Positions 16,266 to 25,741 of a stretch of DNA of 54,396 nucleotides are shown piece after piece (within the stretch, counting starts at the first letter, position 1; every line of letters begins with the position of its first letter). Position numbers and translations under genes: made by a program. Source of the DNA: Terriglobales bacterium. Its GTDB lineage: Bacteria; Acidobacteriota; Terriglobia; Terriglobales; Acidobacteriaceae. Location: the NCBI GenBank assembly GCA_035487355.1, contig DATHMF010000013.1, forward strand, positions 1-54,396, written 5' to 3'. The notes beneath the pieces are model-generated. The model was given only the letters and a program-made list of their open reading frames with translations. It ran no database searches and was not told where the DNA came from.

Positions 16266-17177
16266 TTATTTTTTTGCGTTTGAAGCCAGCACTTCCATCG
16301 ATGGAAACGACGTAGCTGCGGTTAGCGTTCGCTCGGGCGGCTTCAGGCCTTTCTGGAACGCCTGGACCAGCATCTCCAAAGCCAGGCCGGTATTGGCTGG
16401 GACCACAACTGTGGCGGCCAGCAGGCCATCTCGAACCCATTGCTGTCCTCCTTTGGGAAGACCATCGCAACCAGTGTAGGGCAACCCGAGCCACTTCTCC
16501 CGGTCCTCGGAATCGAACAACTCCTGAAATGCCTTCCGCGCCCCCAGGGCCATCGAGTCGTCTTGGCACCCAATCACGTCAATTGCAGTTTTCACAGAGG
16601 TCGAGAGTCGCAACCAGGCTTGAACCGATCGCTGGGCGCTTTCCGAAGTCCATTCGCCTTTCAGCATCCTTACCTCAATGTTGCCAGGCTTTGTCTCGTA
16701 CATGCCGGATGTTCGCTGCTTGGCGGCCGAACTGTTGGAAGGGCCCTGTATATAAAGGACGGAACCGCCCTTGGGCAGAAGTGCGGCAAACTGCTTTCCC
16801 TGAATCCGGCCAATCTCTTCGTGATCTGAGGTAATAGAAAAGATAGGAACATTAAGAGTGTTGCGGATTTCTGCAATGTAATCGATCTCACGATTGAGAA
16901 CTACCCATCCGATTCCGGCAGCAACGGCCGCGCGTGCCACAGTCGGCAGAGCTGTTCCGCCCACCGGTTCCAGGACAATCGCGTCAGGATGTGAATTAGA
17001 AGCGGATTGAATAACCTGCAATATTTGCTGGCTTTGATTAATCGTGTCATTGTCCGCGTAGATGATATCCACGTCTACGCCGAGCCGGCGCGCTGTCTCC
17101 TCAGCAGCCGTCGCCTGCTCCTGCTGATAGTCGTTGTCGTTCGTTGTAAGGGAAACGAGGAACTTGCGCCTTTTCAT
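16266..17177 (-). CDS. Sugar-binding-protein-like protein without signal peptide
   Basis: 303 aa. The whole length matches the type 1 periplasmic binding fold (Peripla_BP_4, as in RbsB/LacI relatives): KFLVSLTTNDNDYQQEQATA at the start, PDAIVLEPVGGTALPTVARA, and the hinge segment VIGCQDDSMALGARKAF. No signal peptide, lipobox or DNA-binding domain is present: the protein starts MKRRKFLVSL directly with the first beta strand. No transporter genes lie nearby. It may be a cytoplasmic ligand-binding sensor, or the signal sequence may have been lost. The upstream ribosome-binding site is weak. Confidence 0.7.
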   Translation of the reverse strand: MKRRKFLVSLTTNDNDYQQEQATAAEETARRLGVDVDIIYADNDTINQSQQILQVIQSASNSHPDAIVLEPVGGTALPTVARAAVAAGIGWVVLNREIDYIAEIRNTLNVPIFSITSDHEEIGRIQGKQFAALLPKGGSVLYIQGPSNSSAAKQRTSGMYETKPGNIEVRMLKGEWTSESAQRSVQAWLRLSTSVKTAIDVIGCQDDSMALGARKAFQELFDSEDREKWLGLPYTGCDGLPKGGQQWVRDGLLAATVVVPANTGLALEMLVQAFQKGLKPPERTLTAATSFPSMEVLASNAKK

Positions 17178-17371
17178 GTCAGCTTTAACAAAATCATTAT
17201 CTCAACTTCTGCCAAGCTTTGCATAAAAGGTCCACAATAACAAACTTTTCATGCTGGGTGAAATGCAATCACCTGGCCGGAGGGCGCTTGTAGTGGTTTA
17301 TTAAACCGTTCTAAGACAGAAAGCGCCGCAATTTGCAGAGTCAAATCTCCCTTCTATTGTCGGCTGCAGCA

Positions 17372-18433
17372 CTATGGGTTTACATGAGACGGTGCTTCAA
17401 CGTGCTGTGCTATAAGCGCATCAACTTTGGCCAACAGCGCTGAATTATCCTGGCGCGGATATTGCTTCAAATTTTCCAGATACTGCGGAAGATTAAAGAG
17501 AAATGCCTCGACCCTCTCCTTATTCAAATCCTCCCAATATGAACCGTAGCCCATTTTGCCGACGTAATAGGCATTCAAGATCTGTTCAAACTGGTTCTTC
17601 ACCGGAACCGCAAGGTAGGGCTTGCCTAAATATAACGCCTCGCTCAACAGCGAGAAACCGGCGTTTGCGACTACCGCCTTACAGCCAGTCAAGTCTTGAA
17701 AAAAACTGCTCAACGAGGGTTTCTTGAAGAGGATGTTCTCCTCCTGCCCTTCGCGGTCAAACCCGTAGGCAATGAAAGAGCCGCGCACGCTCTTGAGCAG
17801 CTTTACAAGATCGGGAGAAGGAGAGGTGACGTACACCAGAATATCTTCACCCTGGTGAGTTTTGGCCTGAAGAATTTCCTCCCGCAAAATAGGTGGAAAT
17901 AAGAAGGTGCCTTTGCGCCGTATCTGCGCCGGGAAAAACGAGATGACCAGATAAGCATCAGCTCGCGGAGTCATCAAATGTGTAACCAGTTTTACCGCTG
18001 CGGCGTCGCGTTTGTACTGCCGCGGATAGCTGATATCTGTATTCGTCAGGATGTGCTGATTGTCTATGGAAATCACCGGTAGACGTTTCAAGTGCCCCAC
18101 GTGACAAGACAACGGCTCAAAGTCAGTGACCACCAGATCAATCGCCCACTGTTTCACCAGCCGCATCAGTTGGCGAATGCTTCTGGCCGCCTTGGGAGCA
18201 GTGATGAGATTTTTAGCGAGTGTGCGTTTGTATCGCACCTGGTTGTTGACATAGGCGATGCGAAAACCGTAAATCTCGGTAACCTCGAAACTCTCAGCCA
18301 GGTTTTTTTGCCCGCGATCGAAGGAGACCACATGCACCGTGTGTCCCTTTTGCTGAAGATGCGTGATAACTTCTTTGGCGCGCGTGGAGTGGCCTGAGCC
18401 TTCTCCATTGACCCCGTAAAGTATGTTAGCCAT
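17372..18433 (-). CDS. Glycosyltransferase, MJ1255/VC2487 family
   Basis: 353 aa from MANILYGVNGEGSGHSTRA, the usual start and glycine-rich donor loop of this GT-B family (TIGR00661). A longer frame to 18487 adds 18 residues without support. Further GT-B features are VVTDFEPLSCHVGHLKRLPV in the N-domain and the C-domain stretch GCKAVVANAGFSLLSEALYLGKPYLAVP with the EQILNAYYV that follows, typical of UDP-sugar binding. The acceptor is unknown; the family is often annotated as a teichoic acid or UDP-glucuronosyltransferase-like protein. The gene is divergent from the DUF302 gene. Confidence 0.82.
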   Translation of the reverse strand: MANILYGVNGEGSGHSTRAKEVITHLQQKGHTVHVVSFDRGQKNLAESFEVTEIYGFRIAYVNNQVRYKRTLAKNLITAPKAARSIRQLMRLVKQWAIDLVVTDFEPLSCHVGHLKRLPVISIDNQHILTNTDISYPRQYKRDAAAVKLVTHLMTPRADAYLVISFFPAQIRRKGTFLFPPILREEILQAKTHQGEDILVYVTSPSPDLVKLLKSVRGSFIAYGFDREGQEENILFKKPSLSSFFQDLTGCKAVVANAGFSLLSEALYLGKPYLAVPVKNQFEQILNAYYVGKMGYGSYWEDLNKERVEAFLFNLPQYLENLKQYPRQDNSALLAKVDALIAQHVEAPSHVNP

Positions 18434-18604
18434 GTGGTTTTGGATGAGTATAACGTAAGAGCTTATTCCGGCGAATAGAACCCTCAAGAACAGCCGATAA
18501 CACTACGGACGTATTACCCTATTTACAACGTCGCTTGTCTGAAAATTCAAAGCAAGAACGGCGTTGATTTCTGTTTGAATTTTAATTTGATGCAGGAGGA
18601 ACGT

Positions 18605-19000
18605 ATGCCGTCGTTGCCTGATAATGGAATGGCTCACGTATCCAGTCCTTATTCCGTACCGGAGACATTGCAGCGGCTGGAATCGGTATTGCAAGCCAAG
18701 GGGCTCACCATTTTTGCCCGAATTGACCACAGCGGTGAAGCCGAGAAGGTCGGCATGAAGATGCGTCCGACTCAACTGGTCATCTTCGGGAGTCCCAAAG
18801 CCGGCACGCCCCTGATGATCGCTTCTCCGACTCTCGCTATTGATCTTCCTCTCAAAGCCCTGGCCTGGGAAGATGCGGATGGCAAAGTCTGGCTGTCGTA
18901 TAACACCCCCGAATACCTCAAGCAGCGCCACAATATTCCTGACGGTTTGCTCAAAAACATCGCTGGCGCAGGAACATTGATTCAAAAGGCTGTCGAATAA
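18605..19000 (+). CDS. DUF302-domain protein
   Basis: 131 aa. The ATG has CAGGAGGA 4-5 bp upstream, which fixes the start; an upstream in-frame ATG has none. The sequence covers a DUF302 domain: SVPETLQRLESVLQAKGLTIFARIDHSG, then LVIFGSPKAGTPLMIASPTLAIDLPLKALAWED and WLSYNTPEYL. DUF302 proteins are small, mostly cytoplasmic or secreted, and of unknown biochemical role. No signal peptide. A strong terminator follows directly. Confidence 0.88.
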   Translation: MPSLPDNGMAHVSSPYSVPETLQRLESVLQAKGLTIFARIDHSGEAEKVGMKMRPTQLVIFGSPKAGTPLMIASPTLAIDLPLKALAWEDADGKVWLSYNTPEYLKQRHNIPDGLLKNIAGAGTLIQKAVE

Positions 19001-19035
19001 ATACTTGGGGTTCAATTGGCGGAAACTAAAACGGT

Positions 19036-19070
19036 AAGCCTGCGGGCGTGGTCGGCCCGCAGGCTTTTTT
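19036..19070 (+). terminator. Intrinsic terminator after the DUF302 gene
   Basis: A perfect stem AAGCCTGCGGGC / GCCCGCAGGCTT with loop GTGGTCG runs into TTTTTT. It lies 35 bp after the stop, and the minus-strand lyase 2 gene converges on it. Confidence 0.92.
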
Positions 19071-19100
19071 GCGAGGTTCATTAGGCACTACCGCAGGTGC

Positions 19101-22100
19101 CTATTGAAGCGTGAAGTTGCAAACGGTCTCTGAACCCACCCCACTAAAGGCCCCCCACCAGTTCAGTTGTGTGACCGTATTCTGCTCCGTACGGAAGGCC
19201 AAGCCGCTGCCCACCGTCTGCTCCGCTCCACCTGGCGCCGTCACAAAGACCGAGTAAGTATGCGCCGGGATGTTGACCACCATGCGGAAGTGATAGGTCA
19301 TTCCACCAGAGTAGGTGATAGTCGTGGTGTTGTAAGCACCGCCGTCACGCGCATCAATATTTCCCGAAGGATTAAAGCGCGCAAGGGCTGCAAACCCGGT
19401 GTAGGCAGTTTGCGCGCCGTTCGAGAGCCCGATCACGGCATTGATGGGCGATGCCGAAGGCGTCGCGTCAAATGCAACCGTGAAAGTCCCGGTCTGGTTA
19501 GCAAAGGCGGTGTTTTGCCATGGCCCATTGGTTGTCGTGACTGCACACACTGGCGTGACGGAATTGACGGTCAAGCTTACGCTGGCCGAGTGCGTCAGAC
19601 TGCCGCTCGTCCCCGTGATCGTCAGAGTTGAGGTGCCAGCAGCCGCCGAACTGCTGGTGGTTATGGTTAGCGTAGATGTGCCCGAGCCGCTCACCGAAGC
19701 CGGACTCAGAGTTGCTGTCACTCCCGCCGGCGCGCCGCTCACGCCCAACGCTACCGCTCCACTGAAACCATTGATCGCACTAACCGTCGCAGTGTAGCTG
19801 GTCCCATTTCCGGCAGTCACAGTTTGCGTACTTGGTGATGCCGTCAATGAGAAATCAGGCACGGGTTGTGGATTGATGGTCAACGTTACGCTGGCCGAGT
19901 GCGATAGGCTGCCGCTCGTCCCAGTGATGGTCAGCGTATAGGTACCCGCTACAGTCGAACTGCTGGTAGAAACACTCAGTGTCGAAGAACCCGAGCCGCT
20001 TACCGAAGTCGGATTCAACGTAGCTGTCACGCCCGCTGGCGCACCGGTTACGCTCAGCGCTACCGCTGCGCTGAACCCACCGGTTGCGCCCACGTTTACC
20101 GTGGAGCTGGTGCTGCTTCCCGCTGTCACCGTCAGCGCACTGGGTGAGGCCGCCAGCGAGAAGTCACCAGTTCCACCGCTCCCCACTAATATGAAGTTGC
20201 AAACCGTATCCGAACCGGTGGCGGCAAACGCTCCCCACCAATTCAGTTGCGACACTGTGTTCTGCTCGGTACGGAAGGCAAGGTTGCTGCCCACCGTCTG
20301 CTCCGCTCCGCCTGGCGCCGTCACAAAGACCGAGTAGGTATGCGCCGGGATGTTGACCACCATGCGGAAGTGATAGGTCACTCCGCCAGCGTAGGGGATG
20401 GTCGTAGTGTTGTAAGCGCCGCCGTCACGCGCATCAATATTTCCTGAAGGATTGAAGCGCGCCAGGGTTGCGAAGCCGGTGTAAGCCGTCTGCGCACCGT
20501 TCGAGAGTCCGACCACGGCATTGATAGGCGAAGCCGAGGGCGTAGCGTCAAACGTAACCGTGAAAGTCCCTGTCTGGTTGGCAAAAGCGGTGTTCTGCCA
20601 TGTGCTGCCGGTTGCGGTTACACATTGCTGCACGGGATTGACCACCAGCGTCACGTTCGCCGAGTGCGACAGACCTGCACTGCTGTCGCCGCCTGTGATA
20701 GTTAGCGTAGAGCTGTTGGTTGGAGTCGAGCTGCTGGTGGTGACGGTCAGCGTGGATGTCCCCGAGCCGCCGCTCACCGACGCCGGACTGAAGCTGGCCG
20801 TCGCACCCGCTGGCAATCCGCTCGTGCTAAGCACAACCGTTCCAGCGTAAGCATTGACCGGACTTACTGTCACCGTGTAGGTAGTGCTGTTTCCCACAGT
20901 GACCGTCTGCGAAGCCGGACTTGCGGTTAGAGTGAAGTCAACCGGCGGAGGCGAGTTGACCTGTAGAGTCACTGCAACCGAGTGCGAGAGACCTGCACTG
21001 CTGTCGGTGCCTGTGATCGTCAACGGATAGCTGCCCGCTAGAGTTGAACTGCTGGTCGAGATGGTCAGCGTCGAGGTTCCCGACCCGCTGATCGAAGTCG
21101 GATTGAAGCTGGCCGTCGCGCCCGACGGCAGTCCGCTCACGCTCAAAGCTGCTGTTCCTGTGTAACTGTTGATTGGGGTCACTCTCACTGTGCATGTGGT
21201 GCTGTTCCCTACGACTACCGTTAGCGGACTCGAGCATGCAGACAATGAGAAATCAGGTGGCGGGTTAACCACTAACGTCACATTAGCGCTGTGCGTCAGG
21301 CTCCCGCTCGTGCCTGTGATGGTCAGTGTGTAGCTGCCAACGATAGTCGAACTGCTGGTGGTAACGCTTAGTGTGGAAGAACCAGAACCACTCAACGAGT
21401 TCGGCGTCAACGTAGCCGTGACTCCAGCAGGCGCGCCGCTTACAGTCAGCGCGACGGTTCCGCTGAAGCTATTAACCGGGCTAACGGTTGCTGTGTAACT
21501 ACTCCCGCTCCCAACGATTACACTCTGCGAACTGGGGCTCACTGTCAAAGTGAAATCTGGTACAGGTGCCGGATTGACCACTAACGTCACATTCGCGGAA
21601 TGCGAAAGAGTCCCGCTCACGCCTGTAATAGTCAACGGATACGTGCCCGCAACCGTCGAAGTGCTGGTGGTAATACTGAGCGTGGAAGAACCCGAACCAC
21701 TCAATGAGCTCGGACTCAACGTAGCCGTAACTCCCGCAGGCGCACCGCTCACCGTCAGCGCTACGCTTGCGTTGAAGCCGTTGCTTGGGGTTACCGTTGC
21801 GGTGTAGCTGGTGCCATTCCCTGCTGTCACCGTTTGTGAACTGGGTGTCGCCGACAGCGAGAAGTCAGGCGGCGCGTTCACTGATAGCGTGACCGTGGCT
21901 GTATGCGATGTGCTGCCGCTCGCGCCCGTGGCGGTCAGGGTGTAATTGCCTGCCGGGGTTGAACTGCTGGTTGTAACGTTCAGCGTGGAAGAGCCCGAGC
22001 CGCCGCTGATCGAAGACGGGTTGAAACTGCTCGCAGCCCCTGCAGGCAATCCGCTAACGCTCAGCGATACGTTGCCGTTGAAGCTGTTGATCGGACTCAC

Positions 22101-23405
22101 CGAGGCTGTGTAATTGGCGCTGTTACCCGCGATGACGGTCTGTGAAGCCGGCGATGCCGACAGCGAGAAGTCGGGTTGCGGCACTCCGGCACCCGCGTCG
22201 GCGCCGTGACTCAACGTCTCAAAAACCATCATGTGATGGTCAACTTCAACCGACTGTGTTCTGATGCCGGTCGTCAGCCAATTCAGCGTGTCGGGCAACG
22301 AATCGCCCAGGCGGTTGTGATACTCGTTGTAACCAATCTCAAATGTAGGACGCGAAGCCAGAGTTACGTGCCCGCCGCAAACTGAACTCGGCACGGAATT
22401 GCCCAGCAGATAGTGGGCGTGAAATTCCAGCGTGGCCTCCAAGCGTGGTTTCTCTGACCCGTAGAGGTCCACACCCTGGATATGCGCGGTCTCAGCCGCA
22501 GCGATGGCCGCTGCAATACCGAACTCGGTATGTCCAAAATCGCGGCAGGTTTCCTGCGCTACGCCGTTGACGCTGGCGTTGAACACGGTCTGCCCATTCC
22601 AGTTGGTGGATCCTCGGGGCGCAGGCACCGGATTAGGTCCGTCAACAGGAAAGTAGTAGAAGTAGGCAGGCACGCGTTGATGCCAAAAGGTAACAGCATG
22701 ATTGAACAGGTTGGTATCGTCGTTATACACGGCGATGCCGATCATGCCCTCGATCATGCTCAGCTCCCAGTTGCCGTTGTTTCCCGAGCCGTTGATGATA
22801 GTGGGCAACATGGCGTTGGTCATCATGGTGCCGAAGGCCTGAGCATCGGCCGGCGCCCAACCCGCATTGCTGTAGCGGATGATCTCCGCCGCGCGCGGCC
22901 ACTTCGAAGCTCCCCAGCCAGCCTGTAACGGGCCGTTGGAGTTGGTGTAGCCGGTGAGGTTGTGCCCGTAGGCGTTCAGGATTCTGATCGCGTTTTGCCC
23001 GTACGTGTTATTCCCGGTGATCCAATACAGTAGAGCTTGGGTATAGGCGGCCGTGCCGTCTTCGTCCTCGGTTGAACAACCGATATCAGGATTGGAAAAG
23101 GATCCGCAGTCTATGACTCCGCCAGAAGGAGGCCCTTGCGGGCTGTAGGTCAAAGATCCGTAAGTACTCTTTTGTGCATTCAAAAACTCGGTGTAGATGG
23201 GATCAACCTTGGCGTTCACCTGCGCTTTAATAAAATCCAACTGTGCCCGGCTGACCAGAACGCCGGGATGCTGAAACGTGGTCTGGGCCGCGGCAAGTTG
23301 GCTGCCGACTGAAACGAGGACAAAGCACAATACTGCTAACAGCAGAAGCAAATGCTTTTGCTGTAACCTAACTCCCTTGCGAAACTCACGCTGCGTTGGT
23401 TTCAT
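19101..23405 (-). CDS. Giant secreted lyase 2: alginate-lyase-like domain with seven Ig-like repeats
   Basis: 1434 aa from MKPTQREF, aligned with MEPKQREF of giant lyase 1; AAGGAGT lies 8 bp upstream. An in-frame upstream start at 23579 (MVSPQ) would add 58 residues before the signal peptide and is less likely for a secreted protein. A signal peptide ends SQLAAAQT. The N-terminal domain (FQHPGVLVSRAQLDFIKAQV, NWELSMIEGMIGIAVYN, ETCRDFGHTEFGIAAAIAAA) matches the alginate-lyase-like domain of lyase 1 but keeps about 40 extra residues (around YFYYFPVDGPNPVPAPRG). Five Ig-like repeats, a GPWQN-type module, two Ig-like repeats and a second module follow. There is no PL7 domain. It is divergent from the regulator at 23946. 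Confidence 0.88.
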   Translation of the reverse strand: MKPTQREFRKGVRLQQKHLLLLLAVLCFVLVSVGSQLAAAQTTFQHPGVLVSRAQLDFIKAQVNAKVDPIYTEFLNAQKSTYGSLTYSPQGPPSGGVIDCGSFSNPDIGCSTEDEDGTAAYTQALLYWITGNNTYGQNAIRILNAYGHNLTGYTNSNGPLQAGWGASKWPRAAEIIRYSNAGWAPADAQAFGTMMTNAMLPTIINGSGNNGNWELSMIEGMIGIAVYNDDTNLFNHAVTFWHQRVPAYFYYFPVDGPNPVPAPRGSTNWNGQTVFNASVNGVAQETCRDFGHTEFGIAAAIAAAETAHIQGVDLYGSEKPRLEATLEFHAHYLLGNSVPSSVCGGHVTLASRPTFEIGYNEYHNRLGDSLPDTLNWLTTGIRTQSVEVDHHMMVFETLSHGADAGAGVPQPDFSLSASPASQTVIAGNSANYTASVSPINSFNGNVSLSVSGLPAGAASSFNPSSISGGSGSSTLNVTTSSSTPAGNYTLTATGASGSTSHTATVTLSVNAPPDFSLSATPSSQTVTAGNGTSYTATVTPSNGFNASVALTVSGAPAGVTATLSPSSLSGSGSSTLSITTSTSTVAGTYPLTITGVSGTLSHSANVTLVVNPAPVPDFTLTVSPSSQSVIVGSGSSYTATVSPVNSFSGTVALTVSGAPAGVTATLTPNSLSGSGSSTLSVTTSSSTIVGSYTLTITGTSGSLTHSANVTLVVNPPPDFSLSACSSPLTVVVGNSTTCTVRVTPINSYTGTAALSVSGLPSGATASFNPTSISGSGTSTLTISTSSSTLAGSYPLTITGTDSSAGLSHSVAVTLQVNSPPPVDFTLTASPASQTVTVGNSTTYTVTVSPVNAYAGTVVLSTSGLPAGATASFSPASVSGGSGTSTLTVTTSSSTPTNSSTLTITGGDSSAGLSHSANVTLVVNPVQQCVTATGSTWQNTAFANQTGTFTVTFDATPSASPINAVVGLSNGAQTAYTGFATLARFNPSGNIDARDGGAYNTTTIPYAGGVTYHFRMVVNIPAHTYSVFVTAPGGAEQTVGSNLAFRTEQNTVSQLNWWGAFAATGSDTVCNFILVGSGGTGDFSLAASPSALTVTAGSSTSSTVNVGATGGFSAAVALSVTGAPAGVTATLNPTSVSGSGSSTLSVSTSSSTVAGTYTLTITGTSGSLSHSASVTLTINPQPVPDFSLTASPSTQTVTAGNGTSYTATVSAINGFSGAVALGVSGAPAGVTATLSPASVSGSGTSTLTITTSSSAAAGTSTLTITGTSGSLTHSASVSLTVNSVTPVCAVTTTNGPWQNTAFANQTGTFTVAFDATPSASPINAVIGLSNGAQTAYTGFAALARFNPSGNIDARDGGAYNTTTITYSGGMTYHFRMVVNIPAHTYSVFVTAPGGAEQTVGSGLAFRTEQNTVTQLNWWGAFSGVGSETVCNFTLQ
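19107..19551 (-). repeat. GPWQN module, C-terminal copy in giant lyase 2
   Basis: The protein ends with this module (CAVTTTNGPWQNTAFANQTG to ETVCNFTL). It is nearly identical at DNA and protein level to the copy at 20189-20627, so the pair probably arose by duplication within the gene or is kept similar by conversion. Confidence 0.8.
20189..20627 (-). repeat. GPWQN-type module, internal copy in giant lyase 2
   Basis: Begins CVTATGSTWQNTAFANQTG and ends DTVCNFIL. Shares ASPINAVVGLSNGAQTAYTG, LARFNPSGNIDARDGGAYN and PAHTYSVFVTAPGGAEQT with the C-terminal copy. Confidence 0.8.
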
Positions 23406-23945
23406 GCTGTTGACTCCTTGAGGTTTTTTAATGCGACCCAAAAGTGCTTTGCTTTCAGGTTCGGTTGTTCCTTGAGGGCGGAGGAAGGTGAAAGTGAATG
23501 GAGGATGAGCATACTTACCAGGCGCTGGCAGGGAGTTGCCTGCGCCTTTTACCGTTGTCGGTATTTGGGGACTTACCATCCGTTTCTCCTCGCGTTTAGC
23601 GTCAGAGATTGATGAACGCCTAAGTTTTCGTACTGGTCGTGCTGGTCGAGCTCATTCAAATCCCACAATGCGAGATGAAGCAATAAAGAGGATTTTTTTA
23701 TCCTTTAAATCCAAAATCTGAATGATGCTTGCCGCAAAAAATGCTAATCTCATTGTGGTTGCTCCTTTTTGTATCGAAACCGTGCCCCGGTGGATGGTAG
23801 TATCTCCGGTACACATAGGAGTGTTCGCTTTAATGCAGCATCTGTCAGCATTCCTTTATAATTTTTTAGTCGCTAGTGGAAGTTAATAACCGATATTGAC
23901 CGATAAAACGCCGTTAAAGGGTCCGGAAGTCATGGCCCCGGGCTT
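23406..23945. other. Divergent promoter region of lyase 2 and its regulator
   Basis: 540 bp that align in blocks with 6023-6655: leader next to the lyase (AAGTGCTTTGCTT, GGTTCGGTTGT), the 24-bp identical block with the strong upstream start (23571-23594), a TTTTTTTAT then AAATCCAAAAT block (23692-23714), CTGTCAGCAT (23851-23860) and the tandem element (23881-23906). The palindrome of the other copy (6313-6337) is not conserved here. Confidence 0.7.
23881..23906. promoter_or_regulatory. Tandem ACCGATA element, copy 3
   Basis: AGTTAATA, ACCGATA, TTG, ACCGATA (23889-23895 and 23899-23905), ending 40 bp before the regulator ATG. The position is suitable for autoregulation and for control of the divergent lyase. 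Confidence 0.6.
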
Positions 23946-25313
23946 ATGTTCCTCAACATGCCGCAATCACCTCAAACAACACCGAACAATGACCCGGTAT
24001 CTCAGCAGCCCTATGGGGAGTTGATACAACGAGTCAGCGCCAGCATCGCTTTGAAGAACTCACCGCGATTGCTGCAGCTCTTTCACTACCTTTGTGAGCG
24101 CGGCTTGAGCGCGCCTGGCGAGTTCATTTCAGAACATCAGGTTGGAGTAGAAGTATTCGGCCGCAAGCCCGGATACAATTCCGACGGCGACACCATTGTC
24201 CGGACCCAGATTTCGCAGCTCCGCAAGCGACTCCTGCAATATTTCCTCTCCGAAGGCAGCGAGGAGCCGATCGTCATCGAAATTCCCGTGGGTTCTTACT
24301 TGCCGGTTTTCCAGCCACGCAAGGAACAACCCAAACCTCACAAAGAAACCGGTGACGGCGCTTCACCGGCAGCGACTCCGCCTGCACTGATGCCTGACAA
24401 GACGCCGGGCTCGCGCGTGCTTGGCTACAGCGTCTGGGCTGTGGTGACAGTTTTGATAGTGCTCTGTGGGTGGTTGGTCTGGCAAAACTCTCGTTTGCGT
24501 GCTGAGCGCGTTCTCTCAAATTCGCGCTCGCCCTATCTCGATCATCTATGGAAGCAGCTATTCGACAACGGACGGCCTACCTCGATTGTCAGCTCTGACG
24601 CAAATGCAATGTTCTTCTCCGATTTCATGGATAAGCCCATCACTCTGGATGAATATCGCGATCCCAGCTACCCCAGCGGCCTGGTGGATAAGTGGATTTC
24701 AGATCCGCAAGCCCGAGTCACGTTAGGCCATTTCATGAGCACCTATTTCACCGGCAGCCAGGATAATTTCGCCGTCGCCAGGCTTACCCAGACGGCAGAG
24801 CACGGCAAAATTGCCACAACCGTTATCTATGCGCGTAATTTTCGCTGGCCATCCCAGCCCAGCAATGTCATCTTTCTTGGCCACCGCAAGGCGAATCCAT
24901 GGGTAGAGCTGTTCGACAGCCAACTGAATTTTACTTATGAATGGCGCCAGGATGCGCGCAAGGGATTGCTGCTCAACCGCAAACCCAAGGGCGAGGAGAG
25001 CGCGACCTACGAGTGGAACATACCTGCCAACAGTACCTACGCCACCCTCTCCTATATGCCCATGGATCAAGGCACGGCTCTACTGATCGGCGGCACCGAC
25101 ATGACCGCGGTGGACGCCGGCAGCCGCTTTCTTTGTGATGAGGATGCGGTCCACAAACTACACGCTGCTCTCGGCGTTGATCTTGGGCAGAAGCTGCCCT
25201 ACTTTGAGGCGTTGATCGTAGCGCGCCGCGCAAGAAACGTCTCCTACGAGCCCCAGTTGATCTCGGTCCGCGTCCTTGACCACCCCACGGCAGTCTCCGA
25301 ACAAACCCACTAG
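23946..25313 (+). CDS. CadC-like membrane-anchored winged-helix regulator
   Basis: 455 aa. Residues about 24-125 form a winged-helix-type DNA-binding domain: SPRLLQLFHYLCERGL, FISEHQVGVEVFGRKPGYNS, and the recognition-helix region TIVRTQISQLRKRLLQYF, ending in the wing PIVIEIPVGSYLPVF. A Pro-rich linker leads to one membrane helix (about 158-179, YSVWAVVTVLIVLCGWLVW). The remaining 270 residues lie outside the cytoplasm and probably sense a signal, as in ToxR/CadC one-component regulators. This architecture is common in Acidobacteria. The start is supported by the conserved MFLNMPQS context; no strong ribosome-binding site is seen. It is divergent from giant lyase 2, its likely target. Confidence 0.82.
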   Translation: MFLNMPQSPQTTPNNDPVSQQPYGELIQRVSASIALKNSPRLLQLFHYLCERGLSAPGEFISEHQVGVEVFGRKPGYNSDGDTIVRTQISQLRKRLLQYFLSEGSEEPIVIEIPVGSYLPVFQPRKEQPKPHKETGDGASPAATPPALMPDKTPGSRVLGYSVWAVVTVLIVLCGWLVWQNSRLRAERVLSNSRSPYLDHLWKQLFDNGRPTSIVSSDANAMFFSDFMDKPITLDEYRDPSYPSGLVDKWISDPQARVTLGHFMSTYFTGSQDNFAVARLTQTAEHGKIATTVIYARNFRWPSQPSNVIFLGHRKANPWVELFDSQLNFTYEWRQDARKGLLLNRKPKGEESATYEWNIPANSTYATLSYMPMDQGTALLIGGTDMTAVDAGSRFLCDEDAVHKLHAALGVDLGQKLPYFEALIVARRARNVSYEPQLISVRVLDHPTAVSEQTH

Positions 25314-25741
25314 CAGTGCGGAAAAACTGGTAGTGCCGGCGTCCCGCCGGCTCCACAAAGTAGTACCATTCTGATATCAAAATATTGGTTCCTGAGGCAG
25401 CGCGGATTATCATTGTCCAGCATCCTGGGATGCGGGGGCATTGCCCTCCTCGGTCTTTGAAAATTCATCGTCTGACGCGATACTTATATTCGTATTGCGC
25501 GCCACGCTCTTGTTAATAGATGAGTTAATATCCAGACCTCCTAGCTAGTGTTACTCAAGAGCTTACACATCAATTACTTAGAATTGAAAACACTAGTGCA
25601 GCAAGTGGGGGCCTGCGGGCATAAAATACAAAGGCCGAAAGATTACTAAAAGATAAACTTTGCCTTTTGCCTTGACACCACCTGGTTTGCAGCCTACCGT
25701 TTCTCCAAGCCAATACTTTAATTTTTGTGGTGGGGTGATCT
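25314..25741. other. Intergenic region with a REP-like hairpin
   Basis: 428 bp with no supported gene. It holds the REP-like hairpin at 25331-25352; the rest is AT-rich sequence without a clear terminator or promoter. Confidence 0.55.
25331..25352. repeat. REP-like hairpin, copy 1
   Basis: TAGTGCCGGC, GTCCC, GCCGGCT: arms GCCGGC on each side of a 5-nt loop. The consensus TAGYGCCGGCGTCYCGCCGGCT is shared with 51679-51700. Such extragenic palindromes are frequent in acidobacterial genomes. Confidence 0.6.

Noticed and set aside
19441..21807. Plus-strand open frames opposite giant lyase 2
   Set aside because: Same reason: shadows of repeat codons in the real minus-strand gene.
1814..23405. Possible CRISPR array from regularly spaced repeats
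   Set aside because: The repeats have a period of about 280-310 bp and encode Ig-like domains; no short identical repeats with unique spacers and no cas genes were seen.
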